Of a stretch of DNA of 64,000 nucleotides, positions 46,894-56,187 are shown piece by piece. A program made the translations under genes and the position numbers. Numbering within the stretch: the first letter of the stretch is position 1; each line of letters begins with the position of its first letter. The stretch is from Yoonia sp. F2084L (GTDB lineage Bacteria > Pseudomonadota > Alphaproteobacteria > Rhodobacterales > Rhodobacteraceae), in NCBI RefSeq assembly GCF_023015625.1, contig NZ_JALKAH010000001.1, positions 1-64,000 on the forward strand. Reading direction: 5' to 3'. The notes beneath the pieces were generated by a model that saw only the letters and a program-made list of their open reading frames with translations, was not told the DNA's origin and ran no database searches.

Positions 46894-48972
46894 ATGCCAC
46901 GATTTTTTTCCAAACAACAAAAGCTTCATGACAAACAGCAAACGCGCCCGAAATTTGCGGCCCTGTTGGTGGCGCTGGTGTTGATGGGCGGGACGCAGAC
47001 AGTCTCTGCGCAACCTGCAAATGGGCTTGAAAACCCTACACTCTCTCTCAATCTCGCTGGTGCAAACGATTTTAGCGCAGGCTTTCAATTCATTGACCTG
47101 ATGAAAATGATGCGCCCCTGGATTGGTCATGAAGCCAAAAATGGCTGGGGTGGCATGAACGAAGCCGAGTTGCGGGCGGGCGGTTTTCTGGATGCTGACG
47201 GATGGGTCAAGGCGATCCCACCTGGCTTTGATCGTGTCGGTACGCTGTGGGAATGGTCGAGCATGCGCGATGATGCCGGCACCGGTCACGCTGGCACCTA
47301 TGTGCTAACCTACGACGGTCAAGGTGAAATCAACCTGCGCGGCAGTGCTCGCGTTCTTGGGTCCAGCCTTGGGCGGATCAACTTTATCAATGAGGATGCC
47401 GGGACGTTCATCATGGATATTGTCCGCACCGATCCGAACGGCACAGGTGACTACATCCGCAACATCTCGATCGTGGCGGAAAGGCATATGGACCTGCATC
47501 AGGCGGGTGCCGTATTCAACCCCGCTTGGCTGGAAACCATCGCGGACGCGCGCGAATTGCGCTTTATGGATTGGATGCACACGAATGGCTCCACGGTCAC
47601 CTCTTGGGACGACATGCCTTCGGTCAACGGACCTGCATCGCGACGTGGGATGCCGGTGGAACATATGGTGCGGCTGGCAAACGAAGTTGGCGCCGATCCG
47701 TGGTTCACGATGCCGCATCTGGCCGACGACACCTACATTCGCAATTTCGCGACTTACGTGCGTGACAACCTTGACCCGGAACTGACCGCGCGCGTCGAAT
47801 ACACCAACGAGGCCTGGAATTTTGCCTTCAGCCAAACGCATTGGCTGCGCGATCAGGCCTCGGCGGCTTGGGGTGAAGAGGCTTATGTCGATTATCATGC
47901 AAAGAAGGCGGTCGAGACTGCGTTGATCTGGGAAGACGTCTATGGAGATGAGGCCGATAGCGGCCGTCTGACTAATGTGCTGGGTGCATTCGTGGCGAAT
48001 ACTTGGTTGAACAACCGGCTGCTGAAAGCGCCCGTATGGCGCGAAAATGAGCCTGATGCCTTTGTTGATCCAAAGTCGGTCTTTGAGGAAATTGCGATTG
48101 CCACCTATTTTGGTGTCCCGACCATGGGCAACGCGGAGATGCGCGCAGAGCTGATCGCGAAAGTGAATGATCCTCAGGTAGACGCGCAGGCGTGGCTGGC
48201 AGAACGCTTGCTTGACCCCGACTACAACGGCTCTATCCCGCAGATTGCTGAGCTTATTGCGCAGAGCTCGCAGATTGCCGCAGATAACGGGCTGCGTCTT
48301 GTCACTTATGAAGGCGGCCAGCACGTCCATCATTCATTTGCAGTCGCAAGCATGACAGAGCAAGATCTGGCAGCGTTGAACGCCTTTATGAAGGATTTTA
48401 TACGTGGGCCTCATATGGCGACATTGTACCAGGCCCTTTGGGATACATGGAAGATGCACGGCCATGGTGCCTTCATGCAATTCACCGACATTGGCGGGAG
48501 CAGTCGCTGGGGCACATGGGGCTTGCGCAACAGCCTGACGGACACCAACCCACGTGCTGATTTGTTGGTTGCGTTGAATGCGGCGACGACACCTTGGTGG
48601 GATGGCGCAAAGGGCGGTGCATTCCGTCAGCAAGGTGTTACCACATGGGGGACCTCGGATGCCGATATGTTGGTGGGCACCGATCAGGAAGATTACCTGA
48701 TGGGTGGACGTGGCGATGATACATTTGCTGGCGGATTGGGTGATGACGGGATCAACGGCGGCCCCGGGTTCGACCGCGTTGAACTGACGGGTGATCCATC
48801 GCAGTACACGATGCGCGTAGACGGGGACGGGTACCGCTTGAACGGTCCTGAAGGCCGCGATTTCATCATTCATGTTGACGCCCTGACATTTGCTGATGGG
48901 CAGCAGATCGGCATGGACGAATTGCAGATCGACCCAGGTGGTGCGGTCGTATGGCCTGCTGTCGTTGAATAG
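46894..48972 (+). CDS. Secreted glycosidase-like protein with RTX calcium-binding repeats
   Basis: A 692-residue protein with a long signal peptide (cleavage near TVSAQ), a TIM-barrel-like central part and a C-terminal RTX tract (about 595-630: GGRGDDTFAGG and following, matching GGxGxDxUx). VEYTNEAWN carries Glu306, placed as the acid/base Glu is in clan-A glycosidases. Related proteins are often annotated as cellulose-binding; the substrate is unknown. I chose ATG 46894 (MPRFFSKQQ) with AAGGA upstream; ATG 46888 is two codons earlier. It may trim or bind the polysaccharide. Confidence 0.7.
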   Translation: MPRFFSKQQKLHDKQQTRPKFAALLVALVLMGGTQTVSAQPANGLENPTLSLNLAGANDFSAGFQFIDLMKMMRPWIGHEAKNGWGGMNEAELRAGGFLDADGWVKAIPPGFDRVGTLWEWSSMRDDAGTGHAGTYVLTYDGQGEINLRGSARVLGSSLGRINFINEDAGTFIMDIVRTDPNGTGDYIRNISIVAERHMDLHQAGAVFNPAWLETIADARELRFMDWMHTNGSTVTSWDDMPSVNGPASRRGMPVEHMVRLANEVGADPWFTMPHLADDTYIRNFATYVRDNLDPELTARVEYTNEAWNFAFSQTHWLRDQASAAWGEEAYVDYHAKKAVETALIWEDVYGDEADSGRLTNVLGAFVANTWLNNRLLKAPVWRENEPDAFVDPKSVFEEIAIATYFGVPTMGNAEMRAELIAKVNDPQVDAQAWLAERLLDPDYNGSIPQIAELIAQSSQIAADNGLRLVTYEGGQHVHHSFAVASMTEQDLAALNAFMKDFIRGPHMATLYQALWDTWKMHGHGAFMQFTDIGGSSRWGTWGLRNSLTDTNPRADLLVALNAATTPWWDGAKGGAFRQQGVTTWGTSDADMLVGTDQEDYLMGGRGDDTFAGGLGDDGINGGPGFDRVELTGDPSQYTMRVDGDGYRLNGPEGRDFIIHVDALTFADGQQIGMDELQIDPGGAVVWPAVVE

Positions 48973-49136
48973 TGGGCCGTCCCTGACCCTGAGATAGATT
49001 GGGAATTGGGGTTAACCGAGCCATATTCTTGCCGCATCAATCGGCCAGAAAGTTGGTGGCAGGGTGCATTATTGGCCATGTGTATCGAGTATGAAGATCA
49101 ATCTGATTTGAAAGAACAGATTTAAAGGACGACAAA

Positions 49137-51116
49137 TTGCACTCTTATCGTAGAGATATTGATGGGCTTCGCGCGCTTGCAATTCTGCCGGTGCTGCTCT
49201 TTCACTTTGATATTCCCGGCTTTTCTGGCGGATTTGTCGGTGTTGATATCTTCTTTGTCATCTCGGGCTTCTTGATCGGCGGTATCCTTTGGGCCGAGTT
49301 GCAGGAAACTGGCCGCATTCGATTGGGCCATTTCTATCTACGCCGTATTCGCAGGCTCGCGCCGGTCTATTTCGCCGTCATTCTGACCTGTCTTGTGGTT
49401 GGCTGGTTCATCATGTTGCCGTTTGATTTTCGCGCTTTGGGCAAGGAAATCATCAGCTCATCCGTTTACCTCTCCAACGTCTACTTTTTCACCGAGGCCG
49501 GGTATTTCGACACTGCGGCGAAGGAAAAGATCCTGCTGCATACGTGGTCACTTTCGGTCGAGGAACAGTTTTATATCTTTCTGCCGCTGACCCTTTTGTT
49601 ACTGAAAGGCGTGCGCTCATCGTTGCCTGTCGTTTTGGCTGTTCTGGCGGCCGCCTCATTGATCGCGTGCATCTTGATGACACCGCAGTCACCGACCGCC
49701 GCGTTTTATTTGTTTCCTTTCCGCGCGTGGGAAATGTTGGCTGGCGTCCTGCTGGCGATTGCGGGGCATCAGTTGAAACTGCAATGGGATGTGCATGCCG
49801 CGCTGTCTTGGGCGGGTATTGCGCTGTTGGTGGCGGGTGTAACCTTGCTAAGTTCCGACCCAAGTTTTCCGGGTTGGAAAGCACTGATCCCTGTCCTCGG
49901 TGCGGTGCTGATGATCGCAAATGGGCGCAACGATAACATCGTTAATCGTCTTCTTTCTTCACGCGTTTTGGTCTTTATCGGGCTGATTTCCTACTCACTT
50001 TACCTGTGGCATTGGCCGATTGTGACCTTTGCGGCTTACTATTTTGGTGATACCGGCACATTGTGGTTCCGCCTGTTTCTGATTGGCCTGTCAATCGGCG
50101 TCGCCTACATAAGCTGGCGCTACATCGAAGGTCCGACGCGGCGAGCCAAAGTTGCACCCGGCAAAATCTTTGTGGGTGCCGGGGCTGCGACGGCCATGAC
50201 GCTTGGGATGGGGGCGCTGCTGTACTTGCAGGATGGGCTGCCCAGCCGGTTCAATCCCGACGTTCGCACCCACATCGCGGCAACAGGGGATTTCTTGCAA
50301 GACTGGCGGCGTTGCGAGGTTCCCGCGACCGGTGATTTTGCCGGCATTGAGATCTGCCCCATAGGCCCAGAAGGCCCCGCAGAGGTTCTGATCTGGGGCG
50401 ATAGCCATGTGCGTGCTTTCAAAGAAGGTTTGGAACAAGCCGCCTTTGAGGCGGATACGCCTGCGCTGATCATCTGGCGCGCGGGTTGTCCGCCTGTGTT
50501 TGGGATCGAGAAGGTTGAGAATACGTCGACACCCATCCAAAATGCTGCCTGTGGTACGGCGAACCGCCAGATCGAAACTGTGCTGCGGAACGGCCAAGAC
50601 TTTCCGACAGTTCTGCTGATCGGGCGCTGGGCGTATTATGCGCAAGGCAGCGGAGTAGGCGATGACAGCCACAACACCATCAGTCTGTCCGGGCTGAACA
50701 CATCTGCGGGTACGCAGGTTGATGTGTTGACCACCGAAATGCAGGCCAGCGTTGAACAGATGCAGGCGCATGGGCGTGAGGTTTACTTGCTTCGGCAAGT
50801 CCCTGAAATATTTCACTATAGTTCGCGCAACGTTGCTCGCGGATTGGTCCATGGCCGCTTGTCACAGGATGATGTGGCACAGATGGCAGTCACATCACTG
50901 GCCGATCTGACGCAGCGCAACGCAGAAGCCGACCTCATGAGTGCAGCAATTGGTGCCAAGACAATTGATCCATGGCCAGAGTTTTGTGATGACACAGCCT
51001 GCTCGGCGATGGCGGGCGGTTTTGCGGGTTACTTTGACAACAATCACATCACCAATACCAACGCTCGCCGCATCCGGCATCTGTTTGATCCAGTATTCGT
51101 CGAGGCAACGGAATGA
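49137..51116 (+). CDS. Acyltransferase 3 fused to an SGNH hydrolase domain
   Basis: A 659-residue protein of the OafA-SGNH type. The N-terminal acyltransferase-3 membrane domain (about 1-350) shows YRRDIDGLRALAILPVLLFH and GGFVGVDIFFVISGFLIGG. A periplasmic SGNH domain (about 385-655) has the GDSH motif at 421-424. Such proteins acetylate surface polysaccharides. The start is TTG 49137 with AAAGGA upstream. The stop overlaps the GMC gene by four bases. Confidence 0.9.
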   Translation: MHSYRRDIDGLRALAILPVLLFHFDIPGFSGGFVGVDIFFVISGFLIGGILWAELQETGRIRLGHFYLRRIRRLAPVYFAVILTCLVVGWFIMLPFDFRALGKEIISSSVYLSNVYFFTEAGYFDTAAKEKILLHTWSLSVEEQFYIFLPLTLLLLKGVRSSLPVVLAVLAAASLIACILMTPQSPTAAFYLFPFRAWEMLAGVLLAIAGHQLKLQWDVHAALSWAGIALLVAGVTLLSSDPSFPGWKALIPVLGAVLMIANGRNDNIVNRLLSSRVLVFIGLISYSLYLWHWPIVTFAAYYFGDTGTLWFRLFLIGLSIGVAYISWRYIEGPTRRAKVAPGKIFVGAGAATAMTLGMGALLYLQDGLPSRFNPDVRTHIAATGDFLQDWRRCEVPATGDFAGIEICPIGPEGPAEVLIWGDSHVRAFKEGLEQAAFEADTPALIIWRAGCPPVFGIEKVENTSTPIQNAACGTANRQIETVLRNGQDFPTVLLIGRWAYYAQGSGVGDDSHNTISLSGLNTSAGTQVDVLTTEMQASVEQMQAHGREVYLLRQVPEIFHYSSRNVARGLVHGRLSQDDVAQMAVTSLADLTQRNAEADLMSAAIGAKTIDPWPEFCDDTACSAMAGGFAGYFDNNHITNTNARRIRHLFDPVFVEATE

Positions 51117-52699
51117 CCCCACAAGACGCGCTTGCCCAAGAGTGGGATGTCATTGTGATTGGCGCAGGGATGGGCGGTGGCATGATCACGCGCAGCCTTG
51201 CAGAGCAAGGTTTGCGCGTCTTGGTGCTGGAACGAGGACCCGAGGGTTACGCACATGAGCAGCAAGCGCTTAACGTGAAGATCACCGATCCGCATGCCCG
51301 CCATATTCGCAGCTTCTGGCCTACCAAAGTGCATGGGACCGTCGATGGTCGTCCGTCGGCGTTTTTTGCCGCATTGGGCAGCGGGCTTGGTGGTTCGTCT
51401 GTGTTCTATGCGGGCACGCTTGAACGGCCAGAGCGCCATGATCTTGAACCAACCGATCAGATGCCTCACCCCACGGGTGGCTGGCCGGTGGGCTACGACG
51501 CATTTGTCCCATATTTTGCCAAAGCAGAAGAGCTTTTGCACATCTCGGGAACACATGATCCATTGTCGACAGAGCCGCCCACGCAGTTGAAAGAACCGCC
51601 CAAGATTGATGCCAATGAAGCAAAGATGCTTGATGATCTGGCCGCCAGCGGCTTGCATCCTTACCGTCAGCATCTGGCGCTGCGGAACCTGCCGGGCTGC
51701 ATGTCATGTCTGGGTCGCAAATGTCCACGCAACTGCAAAATGGACGGGCGATCAGCCGGGATAGTCCCGGCGCTTGCGACGGGCAACGCCCATGTGCTGA
51801 CCGAATGCACCGCGACCCAAATCCGGTTTGAGGCCGGGCAAGTCACTGGCGTTGACGTGTCTTATTCCGGGGCCGAAACCACATTGAAAGCGCGGACCTA
51901 TGTGCTTGCAGCAGGCGCTTTGCACTCACCGCGGCTGTTACTAAAATCACAAGATGCAGGCGGGCGGGTTTGCGCAAATTCCAGCGATTGGGTTGGGCGC
52001 GGACTCATGTTTCATCTTAACGAGATGTTTGCGCTTTGGCCCAAACGTGATGGCCGTTTCAGTGGCGCAACTAAGGCGATTTCGTCCCGCGATCTTTACG
52101 CGGTGCAAGGCAGCCGTATGGGCACCATCCAGTCAATGGGCTTGCCTGCATCCTTTGGAAACATCGCGGCCTATCTTGCAGGGCGTCTTGATCAGTCACC
52201 TTTGCGTCGGCTCGGCAGCTTGCGCTACCTGACGAACATCGTGGCACTGATTGCGGCACGTATCATGGGCGAAGCGAAGGTTTTCGTGGGGATCGTCGAA
52301 GATCTTCCTTACCCGGAAAACCGGGTACTCTTGCATGACGCAGACCCAGATATGCCTTGTTTTACCTATACGCTTAAGCCGGAACTTCTAAAGCGCCGCC
52401 AGCTGTTTCGGCAAACGATCAAGAAAAGGTTTCGCGGGTTTCGGCCTATGTTGATGGGGCTTGCTCCGCAGCTGAACTACGGCCACCCATGCGGCACACT
52501 GCGGTTTGGTTCAGACAGTAAGTCATCGGTTTTTGACGCAGACTGCCGGTCGCATGATCTGGACAATCTTTATATCGCGGATGCGTCGTTCTTTCCGACC
52601 TCTATGGGGGTCAACCCAAGCCTGATGATCGCGGCAAACGCCCTGCGCGTTGGCGATATCATTGCCACGCGCGCCAAATCGGAGATCAATGTTGAGTAA
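51113..52699 (+). CDS. GMC-family oxidoreductase
   Basis: A 528-residue FAD enzyme. VIVIGAGMGGGMITRSLAEQ is the FAD-binding loop. The C-terminal GMC region has HPCGT (catalytic His) and GVNPSLMIAANA (active-site Asn). A Cys-rich segment CMSCLGRKCPRNCKMDG lies near residue 200. GMC enzymes oxidise alcohol groups of sugars and other alcohols. It is coupled to the SDR that follows, so a two-step oxidation/reduction of a sugar is conceivable (inference). Confidence 0.88.
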   Translation: MTPQDALAQEWDVIVIGAGMGGGMITRSLAEQGLRVLVLERGPEGYAHEQQALNVKITDPHARHIRSFWPTKVHGTVDGRPSAFFAALGSGLGGSSVFYAGTLERPERHDLEPTDQMPHPTGGWPVGYDAFVPYFAKAEELLHISGTHDPLSTEPPTQLKEPPKIDANEAKMLDDLAASGLHPYRQHLALRNLPGCMSCLGRKCPRNCKMDGRSAGIVPALATGNAHVLTECTATQIRFEAGQVTGVDVSYSGAETTLKARTYVLAAGALHSPRLLLKSQDAGGRVCANSSDWVGRGLMFHLNEMFALWPKRDGRFSGATKAISSRDLYAVQGSRMGTIQSMGLPASFGNIAAYLAGRLDQSPLRRLGSLRYLTNIVALIAARIMGEAKVFVGIVEDLPYPENRVLLHDADPDMPCFTYTLKPELLKRRQLFRQTIKKRFRGFRPMLMGLAPQLNYGHPCGTLRFGSDSKSSVFDADCRSHDLDNLYIADASFFPTSMGVNPSLMIAANALRVGDIIATRAKSEINVE

Positions 52700-53465
52700 T
52701 AGTAAAAAAAGCGCAGGTGGTGTGATTGTTGTCACCGGTGCGGGCAAGGGGTTGGGGAAGGCTCTGTGCCTCAAACTGACACAACAAGGCCATAGGGTCG
52801 CAGCGTTTAGTCGGGCGGCTTCGTCTATAGACGATATGACCCAGTCGCTCCCCGATGATCAGTTCCTTGCGGTCACTGTCGATGTTGTGGATCCAGCGGC
52901 GGTCGCGGCGGGCTTTGATGACGTTCGGCAAAAGATGGGACCAGTTTCGGCTTTAATCAACAATGCAGCTGTGTATCCACGGCGGGACATTCTGGATGAG
53001 ACTTACGAGAGTTTCATGCACACGGTCGCGGTCAATCTGGGTGGCATGGTGGCCTGCACACAAGAGGCCTTAAAGGACATGGTCGCGGCAGGCGAGGGAC
53101 GCATCATCAATGTGACCAGCTATGCGGGCTGCGCACCTGCACCGGCAAGTGCGGCCTATTCGGTGTCAAAGGGTGCAACGCGTATTTTCACCAATGCGCT
53201 TTTGGCTGATTTGGGGGACAGGTTTCCCAAAATTGTCATCAACGAATGGCTTCCGGGGCAGTTGAACACGGATATGGGCATACCGGATGGAATCGCGCCC
53301 GCGCAGGCGGCGTCCTGGGGGGCAAAGCTGATCGAGATGAAAGATCCTGCTGTTGCAGGTCTCGTCTTTGATCGTGACCGGTCGGTGCCGCCACCTGCTG
53401 GGTTCAAAAGGCGCGTCTTGAACCGGCTCTTGCGGCGGCAGGCGCGCGTTGTCCATCTCGGGTAG
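52689..53465 (+). CDS. Short-chain dehydrogenase/reductase
   Basis: A 258-residue classical SDR. VVTGAGKGLGKAL is the cofactor loop, NNAAVYPRR the structural motif, and Ser in VTSYAG with YSVSK form the catalytic set. The start is ATG 52689, with GGAG upstream, overlapping the GMC gene by 11 bases. Its last 62 bases overlap the convergent polymerase-like gene. It probably works with the GMC enzyme. Confidence 0.85.
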   Translation: MLSNSKKSAGGVIVVTGAGKGLGKALCLKLTQQGHRVAAFSRAASSIDDMTQSLPDDQFLAVTVDVVDPAAVAAGFDDVRQKMGPVSALINNAAVYPRRDILDETYESFMHTVAVNLGGMVACTQEALKDMVAAGEGRIINVTSYAGCAPAPASAAYSVSKGATRIFTNALLADLGDRFPKIVINEWLPGQLNTDMGIPDGIAPAQAASWGAKLIEMKDPAVAGLVFDRDRSVPPPAGFKRRVLNRLLRRQARVVHLG

Positions 53466-55020
53466 TGCTAAGGGTTGCCCGTTGTACGGACTTGGTATCG
53501 CGTACATGCGGACGCCTTTCAAAACGCCCGAGTAACGCGCCAGCAAGAAGCCAGGTCAATGGGGTCAATCCAGAATTGGGGATCAGGTCAATCAGATTTG
53601 CCACCAGAATAAGACACAGGCCTTGACTGGCGATTGAGTTGCGAAGTTCTCCTCGACTGAAGAAATAAGCAAAGATTGGCAGCGTAAGCAGCCCAAATTG
53701 CGCCAGATAGCCAACCCAGCCTGAAACACCAAAAATGATCACCCACATGCCATCGGGGACTGATGTCACCCGGCCATCCCATTGACTGTATAGCAGGTTA
53801 CGCCCCCAGCCGCCCCAACCCAGAAGCGGTTTTTCGGCGGCGCGTGCCAGCAAGATGTCTTCATTGTCGAGCCTGAATTTAAATGACTGCGCCCGCTCTT
53901 CGTTGATCGCCAATGCAAGTTCGTGGATTTGCTCTACAGGTGCCAGACCGGCCGAACGCACCATCGGGTAAAGCAGTACGATGAACGCAAACGCTGCAGC
54001 CAAATAGCGCCATTGGTGCGGTTTGGCCAGAAGCATGAAGGGCACAAAGATGCACGCGATCGCGAGGGCCCCAAGCGTTTTACAAAGAATGAGGATGACG
54101 AAGAGATAACATGCGACATAAAACGGCAATCCCTTGTCGCCCGCAGGAAGTGTCACCCCACGGCCCAACCGACCGGCGACTGGTTTATGCGATGCGTGAA
54201 TTCTGTACAGTGTGAATGCCGCAATGACAGCCAGCAGAATAAACAGACCGACGCGCAAACCATGTTGGATAAACACCATCGGGCGGAAACCGTCACCGCG
54301 GACCTGTTGCCCGAACTGATGTGCGTGAAACCCGTAGAGCCATCGGTGAAGCTGGGGGCTCAAGCGTATCTCAACCAGGATCAACAGCGAATATACCAAG
54401 GCACCGATCACAAGCGCCCAAAGCAAACGCATATGAGCTTCATGCGTATTCAGGTAGCGCCGCGCCAGCAGGAACGGCAACAGCATTACCGCCGTGCTGA
54501 GCATCATTGAGAAGATGTCATAGGTGCGCAGACCCGCGATCATGCGTATGCCCGCGTTGACCCAGTCAGCATTTGTCATCACGATACCAACGGGCGCGAT
54601 GAACAAAACAAGGATGCACAAATTCGCTAATTTGCTTTGGCGCGGCACAGTCGCTGCGACGGTCTCACTGTCAGGTACGGCAGCAGCGCCGCGCTGCGGT
54701 CGGGCAGCACCCCGGCGCAACTGTGCATGCGGTTTTGCCATCAAGCACATGATCCCCGCCATCAGACTTGGCACCAGTGTCTTGTCCAAGGCAGGAAGCA
54801 GCGGCAGATCGACTTCTGTCAATTCCGGTAGGAAGAGATATCCAGACAGGATCGACCATATCAAAGCCTGCTCCAATGGCAGGCGCCGAAACAGCACGAT
54901 CACCACAATCGGAAAGCTAAAAAGCACAATAAAGGCAAATGTATTTGGCATCAGCGTATCAGGCGTTTCTCTGCTTGGGTCGAACTTGTAAATACTTTGG
55001 GCGCGTCGTGTCCGCACCAT
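53404..55020 (-). CDS. O-antigen polymerase/ligase-like membrane protein
   Basis: A 538-residue polytopic protein with about ten to twelve hydrophobic helices. The central periplasmic loop region before LLGWGGWGRNLLY has the layout of Wzy/WaaL-type enzymes. It probably polymerises or ligates the polysaccharide repeat unit. The C-terminal tail (about 40 residues, Arg/Ala-rich) overlaps the end of the SDR gene. The start is uncertain: ATG 55020 or Met24 (54951), neither with a clear ribosome-binding site. Confidence 0.72.
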   Translation of the reverse strand: MVRTRRAQSIYKFDPSRETPDTLMPNTFAFIVLFSFPIVVIVLFRRLPLEQALIWSILSGYLFLPELTEVDLPLLPALDKTLVPSLMAGIMCLMAKPHAQLRRGAARPQRGAAAVPDSETVAATVPRQSKLANLCILVLFIAPVGIVMTNADWVNAGIRMIAGLRTYDIFSMMLSTAVMLLPFLLARRYLNTHEAHMRLLWALVIGALVYSLLILVEIRLSPQLHRWLYGFHAHQFGQQVRGDGFRPMVFIQHGLRVGLFILLAVIAAFTLYRIHASHKPVAGRLGRGVTLPAGDKGLPFYVACYLFVILILCKTLGALAIACIFVPFMLLAKPHQWRYLAAAFAFIVLLYPMVRSAGLAPVEQIHELALAINEERAQSFKFRLDNEDILLARAAEKPLLGWGGWGRNLLYSQWDGRVTSVPDGMWVIIFGVSGWVGYLAQFGLLTLPIFAYFFSRGELRNSIASQGLCLILVANLIDLIPNSGLTPLTWLLAGALLGRFERRPHVRDTKSVQRATLSTTRDGQRAPAAARAGSRRAF

Positions 55021-55206
55021 TTAAAGACAGCTTGGATGCCGCGTAATCTGTGCTATGTTGAGACGTTATTTTTCGTTTGGCAACGCATTCTCACGCAGCT
55101 TTGTATACATGGTATCATTCAGTCATCCATATCGTAAGGTTCAGCATGAAGACGTCTGCCAAACCGATGCAGGAATGACAGCTCAGATGTCGCGGCGATC
55201 ATCTTC

Positions 55207-56187
55207 ATGACAGACCCACATCAGGATATTGGCGTCGTTATCATCGGCCGCAATGAAGGTGCCCGCTTGCTGGCCTGTCTTGCATCCTTGGGGGCGGACT
55301 GTGCGCGTGTGGTCTATGTTGACAGCGGGTCGACGGATGGATCGGTGGCAGCCGCACAGAATGCCGGTGCAGAGGTAGTGACTTTGGACACAGATGTGCC
55401 GTTCACCGCCGCCCGCGCCCGCAACGCAGGGATCGCCGCGTTAGAGCAGGGGGCCGTACCGACATTTGTTCAGTTTATTGATGGGGACTGCGCCTTGGAT
55501 ACGCAGTGGATTGCGACGGCGCGCAGGTTCCTGACCGACAATCCAGATGTCGCCGTGGTTTGTGGACGGCGGCGTGAACGCTTTCCGGACGCATCTGTCT
55601 ACAACCGCATGTGTGACGCGGAATGGGACACACCTGTCGGAGAGACACAGGCTTGCGGGGGCGATGCACTGATGCGCTGGCAGGCGCTTGACGCCGTTGG
55701 CGGATACAACCCCGATCTCATTGCAGGCGAAGAGCCAGAGATGTGTTTGCGGATGCGCCGAAAGGGGTGGAAAATCTGGCGGCTGGATGCCGAGATGACA
55801 TTGCATGATGCCGCGATGACGCGACTGGGGCAATTTTGGAAACGGGCCGAGCGCGCGGGCTATGCCGCTGCAGAAGGCCGGGCGATGTATGGTATCGCAC
55901 CAGAGAAACACGGTGTCACGGCCACGCGGCGTGCGGTGCTATGGGGGATGGTCATACCGCTGATCATAGTGATCGGCTTGCTTGTTGCAGGCCCGATCGC
56001 ATTGTTGTTGATGCTTATCTATCCCGCCCAGGTGGCCCGGCTTGCCTTACGCGAAGGCGGCGGTCGCTTTGCCTGGGAACAAGCCACACTCTTGACCTTG
56101 GGCAAGTTTGCTGAGACCCGCGGCATCGTTGCGTACCATTGGCGCAGATGGCGCGGCCATCAGGCGCAACTGATCGAGTATAAATGA
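55207..56187 (+). CDS. Glycosyltransferase family 2
   Basis: A 326-residue GT-A enzyme. VVIIGRNEGARLLACLASL is the N-terminal nucleotide-sugar motif; YVDSGSTDGS and FIDGDCALD carry acidic catalytic residues. Two hydrophobic segments near the C-terminus (about 242-285) anchor it in the membrane. It overlaps the flippase gene by four bases (ATGA). Confidence 0.9.
   Translation: MTDPHQDIGVVIIGRNEGARLLACLASLGADCARVVYVDSGSTDGSVAAAQNAGAEVVTLDTDVPFTAARARNAGIAALEQGAVPTFVQFIDGDCALDTQWIATARRFLTDNPDVAVVCGRRRERFPDASVYNRMCDAEWDTPVGETQACGGDALMRWQALDAVGGYNPDLIAGEEPEMCLRMRRKGWKIWRLDAEMTLHDAAMTRLGQFWKRAERAGYAAAEGRAMYGIAPEKHGVTATRRAVLWGMVIPLIIVIGLLVAGPIALLLMLIYPAQVARLALREGGGRFAWEQATLLTLGKFAETRGIVAYHWRRWRGHQAQLIEYK

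Noticed and set aside
47305..48333. 342-codon minus-strand frame opposite the RTX glycosidase-like gene
   Set aside because: The plus strand has a signal peptide, catalytic motif and RTX repeats; the other frame has none.
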